From positions 87,734-151,733 of the forward strand of contig CBDBVB010000023.1 in NCBI GenBank assembly GCA_965212545.1: 64,000 bases of DNA, written 5' to 3'. Below the pieces are notes generated by a model, which saw nothing but the letters and a program-made list of their open reading frames with translations, made no database searches and was not told the DNA's origin. A program made the translations under genes and the position numbers. Origin of the DNA: JABDIP01 sp965212545 (GTDB taxonomy: Bacteria; Pseudomonadota; Alphaproteobacteria; DSM-16000; Inquilinaceae). Shown in pieces: positions 7,548 to 15,522 of the stretch (position 1 is the first letter of the stretch; every line of letters starts with the position of its first letter).

Positions 7548-8288
7548 TTACGCCAAGCGGATTGGCCGTTTGACCGCGTGATCTTTTGCTCGAAAGCAAC
7601 CATGCTCTGGCGAATTGCTGACAATGTGGAGCACTGCCTGAGCATGGTGAAAGGCTCTAAAGGCCTCAGCATCCTCTTTCTGCAGGAACGTGGTCGAGGT
7701 CTGCGCATCTGCTGATGCCGTCAAACGCGTCGCAAGGTCGTCCTTCGACCAACCTTTTGTTTCCCTGAAGCCTTCAACGATCTTACCAAAGTAAGGAGGA
7801 GCATGACGTAGTTGCGCTTGCAAAAAAGCAACAGGTATCCCGGAGACGTCGCAAATGATCTTGCCGTCCAGATCAGCAAAATGGTCGAACTGCCGCTGTT
7901 TTGCGGCAGCGAGATCTGCTCCGACTGCAGCGCGACAGGCCGCATAATACTGCTCAAGAATGGTCGCAGGAACACCTTTAACCGCCCTCGGGTATGAAAA
8001 GTCTGTCTCGGTTCCATCTACACGGATGGCCCAAAAGCCGGGTGAGGAGTACCCCTCGCCACGGTTAAGCCGACGCTCGAAATAGTCTATGCCAGGTCCG
8101 ACCTTGGAGGGGCCACCCAATTCCAGCTGATCGTACCGCTCTACGAGTGCCAAGAGGTCATCGTGATCATCAATACTGTCGATTGTGTCGCCGTTGCTGT
8201 AACGCGCCAGCATCTTCTTGAAATGCGATAGCGCCTCTTTCTGTGTTCGCCATTTCTTGCCATTCGACAATTGCACAGACTTAGCCAT
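7548..8288 (-). CDS. DUF3223 (DCL-family) protein, possible third Hachiman component
   Basis: A 246-residue protein. The N-terminal ~110 residues match the DUF3223/DCL layout: KKWRTQKEALSHFKKMLARYSNGDTI, then HDDLLALVERYDQ, KVGPGIDYFERR, and FWAIRVDGTETDFSYPRAVKG. That domain also occurs in plant DCL proteins and at the C-terminus of plant RNA polymerase V. The remaining ~135 residues are not recognised. It begins three bases after hamB stops, on the same strand, so it is very probably co-transcribed. Its role in defence is inferred only from this position. It shares the lower GC of hamA and hamB. Confidence 0.72.
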   Translation of the reverse strand: MAKSVQLSNGKKWRTQKEALSHFKKMLARYSNGDTIDSIDDHDDLLALVERYDQLELGGPSKVGPGIDYFERRLNRGEGYSSPGFWAIRVDGTETDFSYPRAVKGVPATILEQYYAACRAAVGADLAAAKQRQFDHFADLDGKIICDVSGIPVAFLQAQLRHAPPYFGKIVEGFRETKGWSKDDLATRLTASADAQTSTTFLQKEDAEAFRAFHHAQAVLHIVSNSPEHGCFRAKDHAVKRPIRLA

Positions 8289-8291
8289 CGG

Positions 8292-10922
8292 TCATGCGCC
8301 TCCGTCTTCAGCAACGGAACTGACATTTTCACCAAGGATTTTCGATCGCACCTCCCGAAGCACAATGTTGGGAAGCTCTAATGCCTCGAGGTTGTCCTCA
8401 CGCTCCTTCAACCAAGCAATGCACGCCTCCTGATCAAGGCGGTCGAGCGCAATCCTCTCGTAAAGCGCAACTGCGCTGATGCGTGAAAGACCAAATTCCA
8501 TAAGAGACATGAGCGTTTGTGTTGAGACGCCAAACTCGAGCGCAACACCCAATTCGAGCTCGTCATCGATCAGGTCTTCACGGCCAATGGCGTTCAAGTG
8601 GAGCTTCAAGACATCAATGTAAGCGCCAAGGTACTTGGGCGCACGAAAACGGGCAGTCTGCTCAATGAGCTCCATCGTCTCTCGGATCACCTTCGCGATG
8701 TTATAGGACTGACCTCGCCACTCGTGATATTCAGTGCGTCGGCGGATGATTGTCGAAAGTGAAAACCCGCGTAGCCATTCGATGACGATCAGGGCATGCA
8801 GCGGCACAAGCCCAGGCGGCTGAAAAGCGGGAAAGACCTGCTGATTTATGATCTCCATGACACGAACAAATCGGTCATAGGCATCTGTGCTTTCTGCCGG
8901 AGCGGGCAGCAAGTCTTCAAGGTTTCCTTCGTAAGAGCGGATCCACACCAACAGCCGATACAGACTGACAATGCTCACACCTGGATGCCGAACTGCCAAT
9001 TCGACCGGGATGTCGATTTTCTCGGCCAACTGCGCCAGTCCAGTGTTGATCTGCTCGATGGCGGCCGGGCTATGGCGCTTGGCGAAGGGCGCGGCTGAAA
9101 TGGACCCCGTTCTGAGATAGGTTGTCAGAAGATATGCCGCCACCTGTTCATACTTCGCTGCGATTTTCAGATCGCCGGCTGGCAGATCAGAGTGCGTTTC
9201 GAAAAATTCTGTGAGCTGATCCGGTTCACTGATCACCGTGTCGGTTTCGCGTTGGATGGGATACTTGGACCGCTTTGGCACGCCATTGGGCCAGGCGCTC
9301 TCATCACTTGGGCTGACACAGATGATATTTCCCTGGAACTCGTTCCCCCAGCGTCCGGCGCGCCCGGCAAGATTCCAGAAGTCGTGGGGTTCCATCGGCG
9401 TTCCGCGGCCCTTTTTTGGGTTTCGCACGACGATTGTCCGGCAAGAGAGATTGACCCCCTCGATCAAAGTCGATGTGCAGACGAGAAATCTGATTTTTCC
9501 CTCTCGGAAGAGGCGCTCGACTTCGAGCCGCACGAGCGAAGGCATATTGCCGTAGTGGAAGGCCACGCCCTTTTCAACAAGTGCAGAAAGTCTGTAGCGC
9601 CGATGAACACACTTGCGGATGAGATCAGCCAGATCGGACAGTTCGCCACTTTCGTCATCGACGGCGTCGGTGAGCTGCGAAATGAGATGAGCAAGATCTT
9701 CTGCTTCAGCCGCTCCGTTCGCGTAGACAAGTGTACCGCCCCGCCGTCCAGCGGCCGCAGCGATGAAGGCGAGCTGCTTTTTGAGGCCGAGCGGTTTGCT
9801 AGGCAGGGCCAGGATCCCGAGGTCAAGCAGTTGATCAGCGCTTCTCAATTGGAGGTGCCATTCCTTGGGCTTTCGGGGCACCTGCTCTGCGAAGATTACA
9901 TTTTGCAGCACGGTTGGTGTGTCGCTTTCGACGGACTTTCGCTCGACTCCTTCCGGCGCGTCCGCCAAAAGCTCGTCCGGGTTCTGCGTCGCCGGACTGA
10001 CGAAGACTGCCCGCAGAGAAGGATTGAGACGTGCCACGCGCTCGATGGCGTCTTGGAGGACCACGCCTCTCTGGTTGTCGCCAATCTTGTGCGCTTCATC
10101 GACGACAAGGAGATCGACCTTGATCTCATCTCCTAGCGCGTTGGCCAAGAGATGAAGGCGCTCCTGGGTAAGGACGAAGACGGCCTTTGACTGCCCCTCT
10201 ACTGCCGCAATGTATTTTTCCGCCAAAGGCAGGGATGTGACTTCTACCGAGGTCGTGCCGAATTCTTTGAGAGCCGATTTCACACTTTCCTCAACCTCCG
10301 CCACCAAAGCGCGTGTTGGTGCAAGGTAGACGGTAACGCGGCAGTTCTCTTCGGAAAGAGCGTTTAGGATCCATCGTGAGACGAGAAAGGTCTTGCCGGA
10401 TGCTGTCGGCGCTGAGGCGGACATCCAGGCCTTCCCGTCTTCCGCCCCTTCCCAGAAGCTGAGTTGGAAATCGTTGACGGGAATCCGCTTTCCGGTCGCA
10501 TTGACCAGAACCGAGTGCAACAGCATGCGCCTCTGGGCTTCCAGACGTTGTGAGATGCCCAGGCGGTCATAGAGGCCTGGCTTGAGGAACGCCCGCTCTG
10601 CACCCAGAGCCACGGCCCGGTGATTGCCGAGCTTCTCGAAGAGGATGGCACCCGCGTCTTTCGCTGTGACAGACTTGGCGAGCAAGAGAGCAGATGTCGC
10701 AATTCTGAGTGCTGCGGCGGTGTGAGTGCGGGATTGGGAGCGCGCAAGGACGCTTCCGGCGAGGAGCAATCGGTCCCAATCGATATCGGTTGCCAATGCG
10801 TCGGTGTCGAAGGACGGCGTAAAATTGTCCAGCTCTGTGGCAACCATCAGCTGGGAGAGACGTGTGAGCTCGTCGGCAACGCCTTCCTGGAACAACCAGT
10901 CCTGTAACTCCTCCGGTGTCAT
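8292..10922 (-). CDS. hamB: Hachiman system helicase HamB (SF2, Ski2-like)
   Basis: An 876-residue superfamily-2 helicase. Walker A is APTASGKT at 171-178, the DEAH box at 275-278 and motif III SPAT at 309-312. The second RecA domain carries CTSTLIEGVNL and the Q/R-rich motif VI NLAGRAGRWGNEF. About 160 residues precede the motor, and a ~300-residue C-terminal region follows it. The start overlaps the stop of hamA by four bases (ATGA), so the two are translationally coupled. In Hachiman systems, HamB helicase activity controls the HamA nuclease. The name rests on the DUF1837-type partner next to it, which separates it from unrelated DEAD/DEAH helicases. Confidence 0.87.
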   Translation of the reverse strand: MTPEELQDWLFQEGVADELTRLSQLMVATELDNFTPSFDTDALATDIDWDRLLLAGSVLARSQSRTHTAAALRIATSALLLAKSVTAKDAGAILFEKLGNHRAVALGAERAFLKPGLYDRLGISQRLEAQRRMLLHSVLVNATGKRIPVNDFQLSFWEGAEDGKAWMSASAPTASGKTFLVSRWILNALSEENCRVTVYLAPTRALVAEVEESVKSALKEFGTTSVEVTSLPLAEKYIAAVEGQSKAVFVLTQERLHLLANALGDEIKVDLLVVDEAHKIGDNQRGVVLQDAIERVARLNPSLRAVFVSPATQNPDELLADAPEGVERKSVESDTPTVLQNVIFAEQVPRKPKEWHLQLRSADQLLDLGILALPSKPLGLKKQLAFIAAAAGRRGGTLVYANGAAEAEDLAHLISQLTDAVDDESGELSDLADLIRKCVHRRYRLSALVEKGVAFHYGNMPSLVRLEVERLFREGKIRFLVCTSTLIEGVNLSCRTIVVRNPKKGRGTPMEPHDFWNLAGRAGRWGNEFQGNIICVSPSDESAWPNGVPKRSKYPIQRETDTVISEPDQLTEFFETHSDLPAGDLKIAAKYEQVAAYLLTTYLRTGSISAAPFAKRHSPAAIEQINTGLAQLAEKIDIPVELAVRHPGVSIVSLYRLLVWIRSYEGNLEDLLPAPAESTDAYDRFVRVMEIINQQVFPAFQPPGLVPLHALIVIEWLRGFSLSTIIRRRTEYHEWRGQSYNIAKVIRETMELIEQTARFRAPKYLGAYIDVLKLHLNAIGREDLIDDELELGVALEFGVSTQTLMSLMEFGLSRISAVALYERIALDRLDQEACIAWLKEREDNLEALELPNIVLREVRSKILGENVSSVAEDGGA

Positions 10923-11866
10923 GGGCCATGCCCCAGAGTTTCGAGAAACATGGCCCGAAACCGCTCAACAGAAGGGAGCGGCACGCACAAGAACTGGATT
11001 TCGAAGCTGCTGAGCTTCTCGGCAGTGAGGCGACCCGATACGTTCTTGACCACGTTTTCGATTTCCGCGCGTGCTTCCTCGATCATCTTTTCGGCAACGC
11101 CTTGAGTATCTGCATCCGGATAGAACGACACGTCGAAGCAGATAAGGGCGACCCCGCAGTACTTTACGCGGTTGGATTTCGGGGAGCTTCGGTCGAAGTA
11201 AGTCTTCAGCGCGGCCGTGAGATCAGGATCGTTCAAGTCGGCCTTGTCACTTAAGAGGACAAGATCGCGCTCGCGCACCGATTCTTCGTGGCGATCTTCG
11301 GCCAGAAAGGGCGCCAGAGACTTCAAGCATTCCCTGATTGCATCCGTCGCATTCTTGTACATCTTCGACTCGCCCCAGTAGAGCTTAAGAATACCCTCCT
11401 CTGTGATTCCGGCGTGGACCGCATCCGCGCCGTGGTAATGCATTTCGGGATCGGTTTTCAGATCCATCTTGCAGAGAACCTGAGGCAGGCCGAGGAACCG
11501 CTCAGCAAGTAGAAACAGTAGGAGTTCACCCCCTTCGCCGGTCTTGGCAAGGCCCGTGAAGATCGCTTTGGCCTCATGGAACAGGCCCATCACGGCCCTT
11601 GTCGAGTTATGCTTTTGGTCTCGTTCCTTCGCCTGCGCCCGTTTCGAGCGCGGAATGGCATAGTCGGCAAGAGAGTCGCGCATATACTCGATCAGCCGGC
11701 TTAGGTTGATCTTCCCATTTCCATCAATCGTGAGACAGTGGCAATGAACGCGGACTTCGTAGCCTTCTATCTCAAGGTCACGATCGACCAACTGCAGATG
11801 AACGCCAAGTTCTTCGGGGTCACCCGAAAGAATACTTTCAAAATCTTCTAGCGTTAGGGGTGCCAA
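10919..11866 (-). CDS. hamA: Hachiman system nuclease HamA (DUF1837)
   Basis: A 315-residue protein of the DUF1837/HamA family. A PD-(D/E)XK-type site can be read: Glu114 in GEGGELLLFLLAE, Asp148 in YHGADAVHAG, and Glu166/Lys168 in YWGESKMY. All are present, so the nuclease is probably active. HamA binds HamB and, when triggered by phage-induced DNA damage, degrades DNA in the cell. The start is a TTG at 11866; an in-frame stop four codons upstream rules out a longer protein. It is the first gene of the hamA-hamB-DUF3223 operon. GC is lower than in the flanking genes, which suggests acquisition. Confidence 0.88.
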   Translation of the reverse strand: MAPLTLEDFESILSGDPEELGVHLQLVDRDLEIEGYEVRVHCHCLTIDGNGKINLSRLIEYMRDSLADYAIPRSKRAQAKERDQKHNSTRAVMGLFHEAKAIFTGLAKTGEGGELLLFLLAERFLGLPQVLCKMDLKTDPEMHYHGADAVHAGITEEGILKLYWGESKMYKNATDAIRECLKSLAPFLAEDRHEESVRERDLVLLSDKADLNDPDLTAALKTYFDRSSPKSNRVKYCGVALICFDVSFYPDADTQGVAEKMIEEARAEIENVVKNVSGRLTAEKLSSFEIQFLCVPLPSVERFRAMFLETLGHGP

Positions 11867-12478
11867 ATTTAGCTCTTAGCAAATTCATTGTTCATATCAC
11901 TCGAGACCTTCCCGGTACAAAAGCCGCGTTAATCCAGTACGTGCCAGAGTTCTGGCTAGTTTGGCGGATGACCAATCTGACTTCCAGCATCTTTGCGGGA
12001 TGTCCTTTCACCGTCCTAGAGTCCGTTTGAGAATTGCATCAATGATTGCCGGGACACAGTACGCATTTCGTAGTGGAGAGCCGCCTTGGTGCCGGGCTTG
12101 ACCCCACCCTTTACCCCCGCTAACGTCTCCACCCATGAGCACCCGCGACCAGCAGCTCTCGCTTCGACTTACCGCCCCGGTGTCTTGAACCGGCACCGGT
12201 TTCGCGCGTCCGTTTCCTGCTGTTGATCGTCGAGTTTGTGCCATGTCCCCGCATCGTTCCGTCCACCCGGCCGTTTTCGCGTCCCGCGCCGCTTTGAGCG
12301 CGCGCACTCTCGGCCCGCGCCTCGTGTCGCTTACGCGACTTATCGGCGGCCGTCGGCTCTAGGCAGCCGGCCGGCGGCTGTTCGCGCGCTGCAGCGCTGA
12401 CTTACAGATCAAACTTTTTCCGCCCGAGCGCCGAACCGAGGTTTAGGATCGCCGGCGGCCGACAAGGAGCACCAAGCC
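11867..12478 (+). promoter_or_regulatory. Gene-free region: hamA upstream and candidate leuA leader
   Basis: No convincing gene lies in these 612 bases. The first ~130 should hold the hamA promoter. On the plus strand, two short frames precede leuA. One, at 12135-12188, encodes 17 residues containing QLSLRL; the other, at 12243-12362, encodes 39 residues ending with four Leu codons in the last 13. Hairpins follow: AACCG-GCAC-CGGTT after the first, and CAGCCG-GCCGG-CGGCTG at about 12364-12381 after the second. A run of five T's occurs at about 12415. This could be a leucine-responsive attenuator, but neither peptide has a good ribosome site and no terminator with an adjacent T-run is clear. 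Confidence 0.3.
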
Positions 12479-14194
12479 ATGCGAGTTGATCCTGGCGACA
12501 AGTACAGTCCGTTTCCACCCGTCGATCTGCCCGACCGGCAATGGCCGTCGGCGGTGATCGACACCGCGCCGGTCTGGTGCTCGGTCGATCTGCGCGACGG
12601 CAATCAGGCGCTGATCGAGCCCATGGGCACCGAGCGCAAGCGCCGCTTCTTCGACCTGCTGGTCAAGATGGGCTTCAAGGAGATCGAGGTCGGCTTCCCC
12701 GCCGCCTCGCAGACCGATTACGACTTCCTGCGCCTGCTGATCGACGAGGATCTGATTCCCGACGACGTCACCATCCAGGTGCTGACCCAGGCCCGCGAGC
12801 CGTTGATCCGCCGAACCTTCGAGGCGATCCGGGGTTCGAAACGCGCCATCGTGCACCTGTACAACTCCACCTCCACCCTGCAGCGGCGGGTGGTGTTCGG
12901 CCTGGACCGGGCCGGCATCACCGAGATCGCCGTCGCCGGCACCAGGATCTGCCGGGAATGCACCGATGCCATGGAGGGCTCGGGCACCGAGGTATTGTTC
13001 CAGTACTCGCCGGAGAGCTTCACCGGCACCGAGCTCGACTATGCGGTGGAGATCTGCGAGGCGGTGATGGAGGCCTGGGGCTCGTCCGCCGAACAGAAGA
13101 TCATCCTCAACCTGCCCTCGACCGTGGAGATGGCCACGCCCAACGTCTATGCCGACCAGATCGAGTGGTTCGCCCGCAACTGCCGCAACCGCGACCATTA
13201 TGTGCTGAGCGTGCATCCGCACAACGACCGCGGCACCGGCATCGCGGCGACCGAGCTGGCGGTGATGGCCGGGGCGGACCGGGTGGAGGGAACTTTATTC
13301 GGCAATGGCGAGCGCACCGGCAATGTGGACATCGTCACCCTGGCGCTGAACCTGTTCAGCCAGGGGGTGGAGCCGGGGCTGGAGATCGACGACATCGACG
13401 ACATCGCCAAGACCGCGGAATACTGCACCCAGCTGCCGATCCACCCGCGCCACCCCTATGTGGGCGAGCTGGTGTTCACCGCGTTCTCCGGCTCCCACCA
13501 GGACGCCATCAAGAAGGGCATGACGGCGCAGAAGAAGGCCAACAGCGAGCTGTGGCAAGTGCCCTACCTGCCCATCGACCCGGCCGATCTCGGCCGCGAC
13601 TACGAGGCGGTGATCCGCATCAACAGCCAGTCCGGCAAGGGCGGCGTCGCCTATGTGATGGAGCAGGATTACGGGCTGCAACTGCCGCGCAAGCTGCAGA
13701 TCGCGTTCTCCGGCGTGGTGCAGGAGATCGCCGAGCTGACCGGATCCGAACTGACGTCGAAGGACATCTGGTCGGCCTTCGAACGGGAGTATCTGGACGA
13801 GGGCGCGATCGCCATCACCGACCACCGCACCGTGCCCGACACCCATGCCAGCGAGGTCCGCCGCATCACCGCGACGATCGTCGAGAATGGCCCAGGGGGT
13901 ACGGTCGAGCGGGAGATCACCGGCGCCGGCAACGGACCCATTGCCGCCTTCGTCGACGCCCTGAAGCAGGATTGCGGAATCACGCTGAAGGTCGCCGACT
14001 ATCACGAGCACGCGGTCGGCGAAGGGGCGGACGCGATGGCGGTCGCCTATGTGGAGGCGACCACCGAGGATGGCGAGACGGTGTTCGGCGTCGGCCGGCA
14101 TTCCAACATCTCGCTGGCGTCCCTCAAGGCGGTGGCCAGCGCCGCCAGCCAGGTAGCGGCCGGCGCGGAGGCCAAGACGGCGAAGGCGAGCTGA
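12479..14194 (+). CDS. leuA: 2-isopropylmalate synthase
   Basis: This 571-residue enzyme condenses acetyl-CoA with 2-oxoisovalerate, the first step of leucine synthesis. The catalytic HMGL-like barrel shows WCSVDLRDGNQAL near residue 33, GFKEIEVGFPAASQTD, and HPHNDRGTG with its metal-binding histidines. GNGERTGNVD follows, and a C-terminal regulatory LeuA dimer domain covers about 430-571 (VENGPGGTVEREITGAGNGP). Length and motifs match the longer leuA class. AAGGAG stands ten bases before the ATG. It marks the right-hand core boundary of the accessory region that starts after malG. Confidence 0.95.
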   Translation: MRVDPGDKYSPFPPVDLPDRQWPSAVIDTAPVWCSVDLRDGNQALIEPMGTERKRRFFDLLVKMGFKEIEVGFPAASQTDYDFLRLLIDEDLIPDDVTIQVLTQAREPLIRRTFEAIRGSKRAIVHLYNSTSTLQRRVVFGLDRAGITEIAVAGTRICRECTDAMEGSGTEVLFQYSPESFTGTELDYAVEICEAVMEAWGSSAEQKIILNLPSTVEMATPNVYADQIEWFARNCRNRDHYVLSVHPHNDRGTGIAATELAVMAGADRVEGTLFGNGERTGNVDIVTLALNLFSQGVEPGLEIDDIDDIAKTAEYCTQLPIHPRHPYVGELVFTAFSGSHQDAIKKGMTAQKKANSELWQVPYLPIDPADLGRDYEAVIRINSQSGKGGVAYVMEQDYGLQLPRKLQIAFSGVVQEIAELTGSELTSKDIWSAFEREYLDEGAIAITDHRTVPDTHASEVRRITATIVENGPGGTVEREITGAGNGPIAAFVDALKQDCGITLKVADYHEHAVGEGADAMAVAYVEATTEDGETVFGVGRHSNISLASLKAVASAASQVAAGAEAKTAKAS

Positions 14195-14234
14195 CGGCGG
14201 GGAAGGCGGAGGGCCTGCGGCCGAACGTCTCCGG

Positions 14235-14372
14235 ACCCCTCACCCGGCTCGCTGACGCTCGCCACCCTCTCCCACAAGGGGAGAGGGGATCTCGGCCAGC
14301 GCTGCTTCATACCCCTCTCCCCTAGTGGGAGAGGGAGGGACCCGCGCGTCAGCGTGGGAGGGTGAGGGGGCT
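14235..14372. repeat. Palindromic interspersed repeat, copy 3 (after leuA)
   Basis: Same family as the copies at 528, 2311 and 19099. The inner ACCCTCTCCC / GGGGAGAGGGG and CCCCTCTCCCC / GTGGGAGAGGGAGGG hairpins and the right end GGGAGGGTGAGGGGGCT are conserved, while the left end is more diverged. It lies between the leuA stop and the reverse-strand lodB stop, where it could serve as a bidirectional transcript end. Confidence 0.85.
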
Positions 14373-14406
14373 GACGAAGGGTTGGACCGCAGGCCCGTTT
14401 TCGTAC

Positions 14407-15516
14407 CTACCGCTCAGCCGCATGCCGGCGCCGCCAGAACGGGGCCTCGGGCCAGCGCTGCTCCATTCGATAGTACTGCCGGCGCATCTGGGCATAAGAG
14501 GCGACGTTCCGCTCCACATCGCTGCAATATGCGGTTGCATCGTCGCCATCGCCGAGCAGCGAAGCAATGGCTCGCCGCGCCGCGGCGCAGCCGGAGGCAA
14601 CCGCATGGCCGATGCCAAGCGATGCCAGCGGATCGAAGGCAGCCACCGCGTCGCCCGCCGCCAGCCATCCGGCGGCGCCGGCCGGGCGCAGGCATTGGGT
14701 CCTGGCGCTGCGAATCTGCAGGCCCGACTTCGCGACACCGCCCGACGCGCGGTCGCCGGTCAGGGCGGCTGCCGCCAGTTGGCGATTCCAGCCCTCGGGC
14801 CGATGGGCATGGCAGCGGCGCAGGATGTCGCCATCGGTCATGAAGGCCACGACCAACCGATCGCCCGGCAGGGCGACCGAATACCACCAGCCATCGGCAA
14901 CCGCCTCGATCAGGATCTCCCGCCGCGGCGACCGGGCCGAACCGGGCTGCAGGAATGCCACGGCGCCGACCAGCCGATCGCTCGCCACCCGTTCGGCGCC
15001 GAGCCGGCGGGCGATCAGGGCACTCTGACCGGTCGCGTCGATCAGGAAGCTTGCGTCGAGGCGGAACGGACGCCTCGATGAGTGCTTCAGCCGAAGGCCG
15101 AAGACCCCATCGGGGCGGCGATCGATTCGCGTCGGCCGGGTGCGGACATACAGCGCCCCACCGCGATCGAGGACGGCCCGCGCCATCATGCGGTCGAAGC
15201 GGCCGCGGTCGAGATGCCAGCCTTCGCCGGTCGGGGCGAACATCGAGGAGAGGGAACGCGGCTCCCGACATCCCCAGGCGGCCCGCGATCCAACACCGCG
15301 CAGGTGCCCGGCGCCGAGAAATCGTGCCTTGAGGTCGAGATCTTCTAGAAGCCCTAGCAGCCCGGACGATACGGATTCGCCGGCCCGCGCATCCTGGTAC
15401 CAGGACCGCTCGATCACCGCCACGGTGAGTTGAGAGCGGCCCAGAATTGTCAGCGCGGCGGCACATCCTGCCGGTCCGCCGCCGACGATCGCCACATCCA
15501 CCGCGCCGACAGGCAT
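14407..15516 (-). CDS. lodB: LodB-like FAD-dependent maturase
   Basis: A 369-residue flavoprotein of the halogenase/geranylgeranyl-reductase-like group. The dinucleotide-binding GGGPAG motif is at about 12-17 (VAIVGGGPAGCAAA), and a later GWLAAGDAVAAFDPLASLGIGHA matches the second FAD-contact motif (GD...DP). LodB proteins generate the cysteine tryptophylquinone cofactor of their partner oxidase. The assignment rests largely on the LodA-type gene that ends six bases upstream. Taken alone it could be called a tryptophan-halogenase-like oxidoreductase. Confidence 0.8.
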   Translation of the reverse strand: MPVGAVDVAIVGGGPAGCAAALTILGRSQLTVAVIERSWYQDARAGESVSSGLLGLLEDLDLKARFLGAGHLRGVGSRAAWGCREPRSLSSMFAPTGEGWHLDRGRFDRMMARAVLDRGGALYVRTRPTRIDRRPDGVFGLRLKHSSRRPFRLDASFLIDATGQSALIARRLGAERVASDRLVGAVAFLQPGSARSPRREILIEAVADGWWYSVALPGDRLVVAFMTDGDILRRCHAHRPEGWNRQLAAAALTGDRASGGVAKSGLQIRSARTQCLRPAGAAGWLAAGDAVAAFDPLASLGIGHAVASGCAAARRAIASLLGDGDDATAYCSDVERNVASYAQMRRQYYRMEQRWPEAPFWRRRHAAER

Positions 15517-15522
15517 GGCGGG

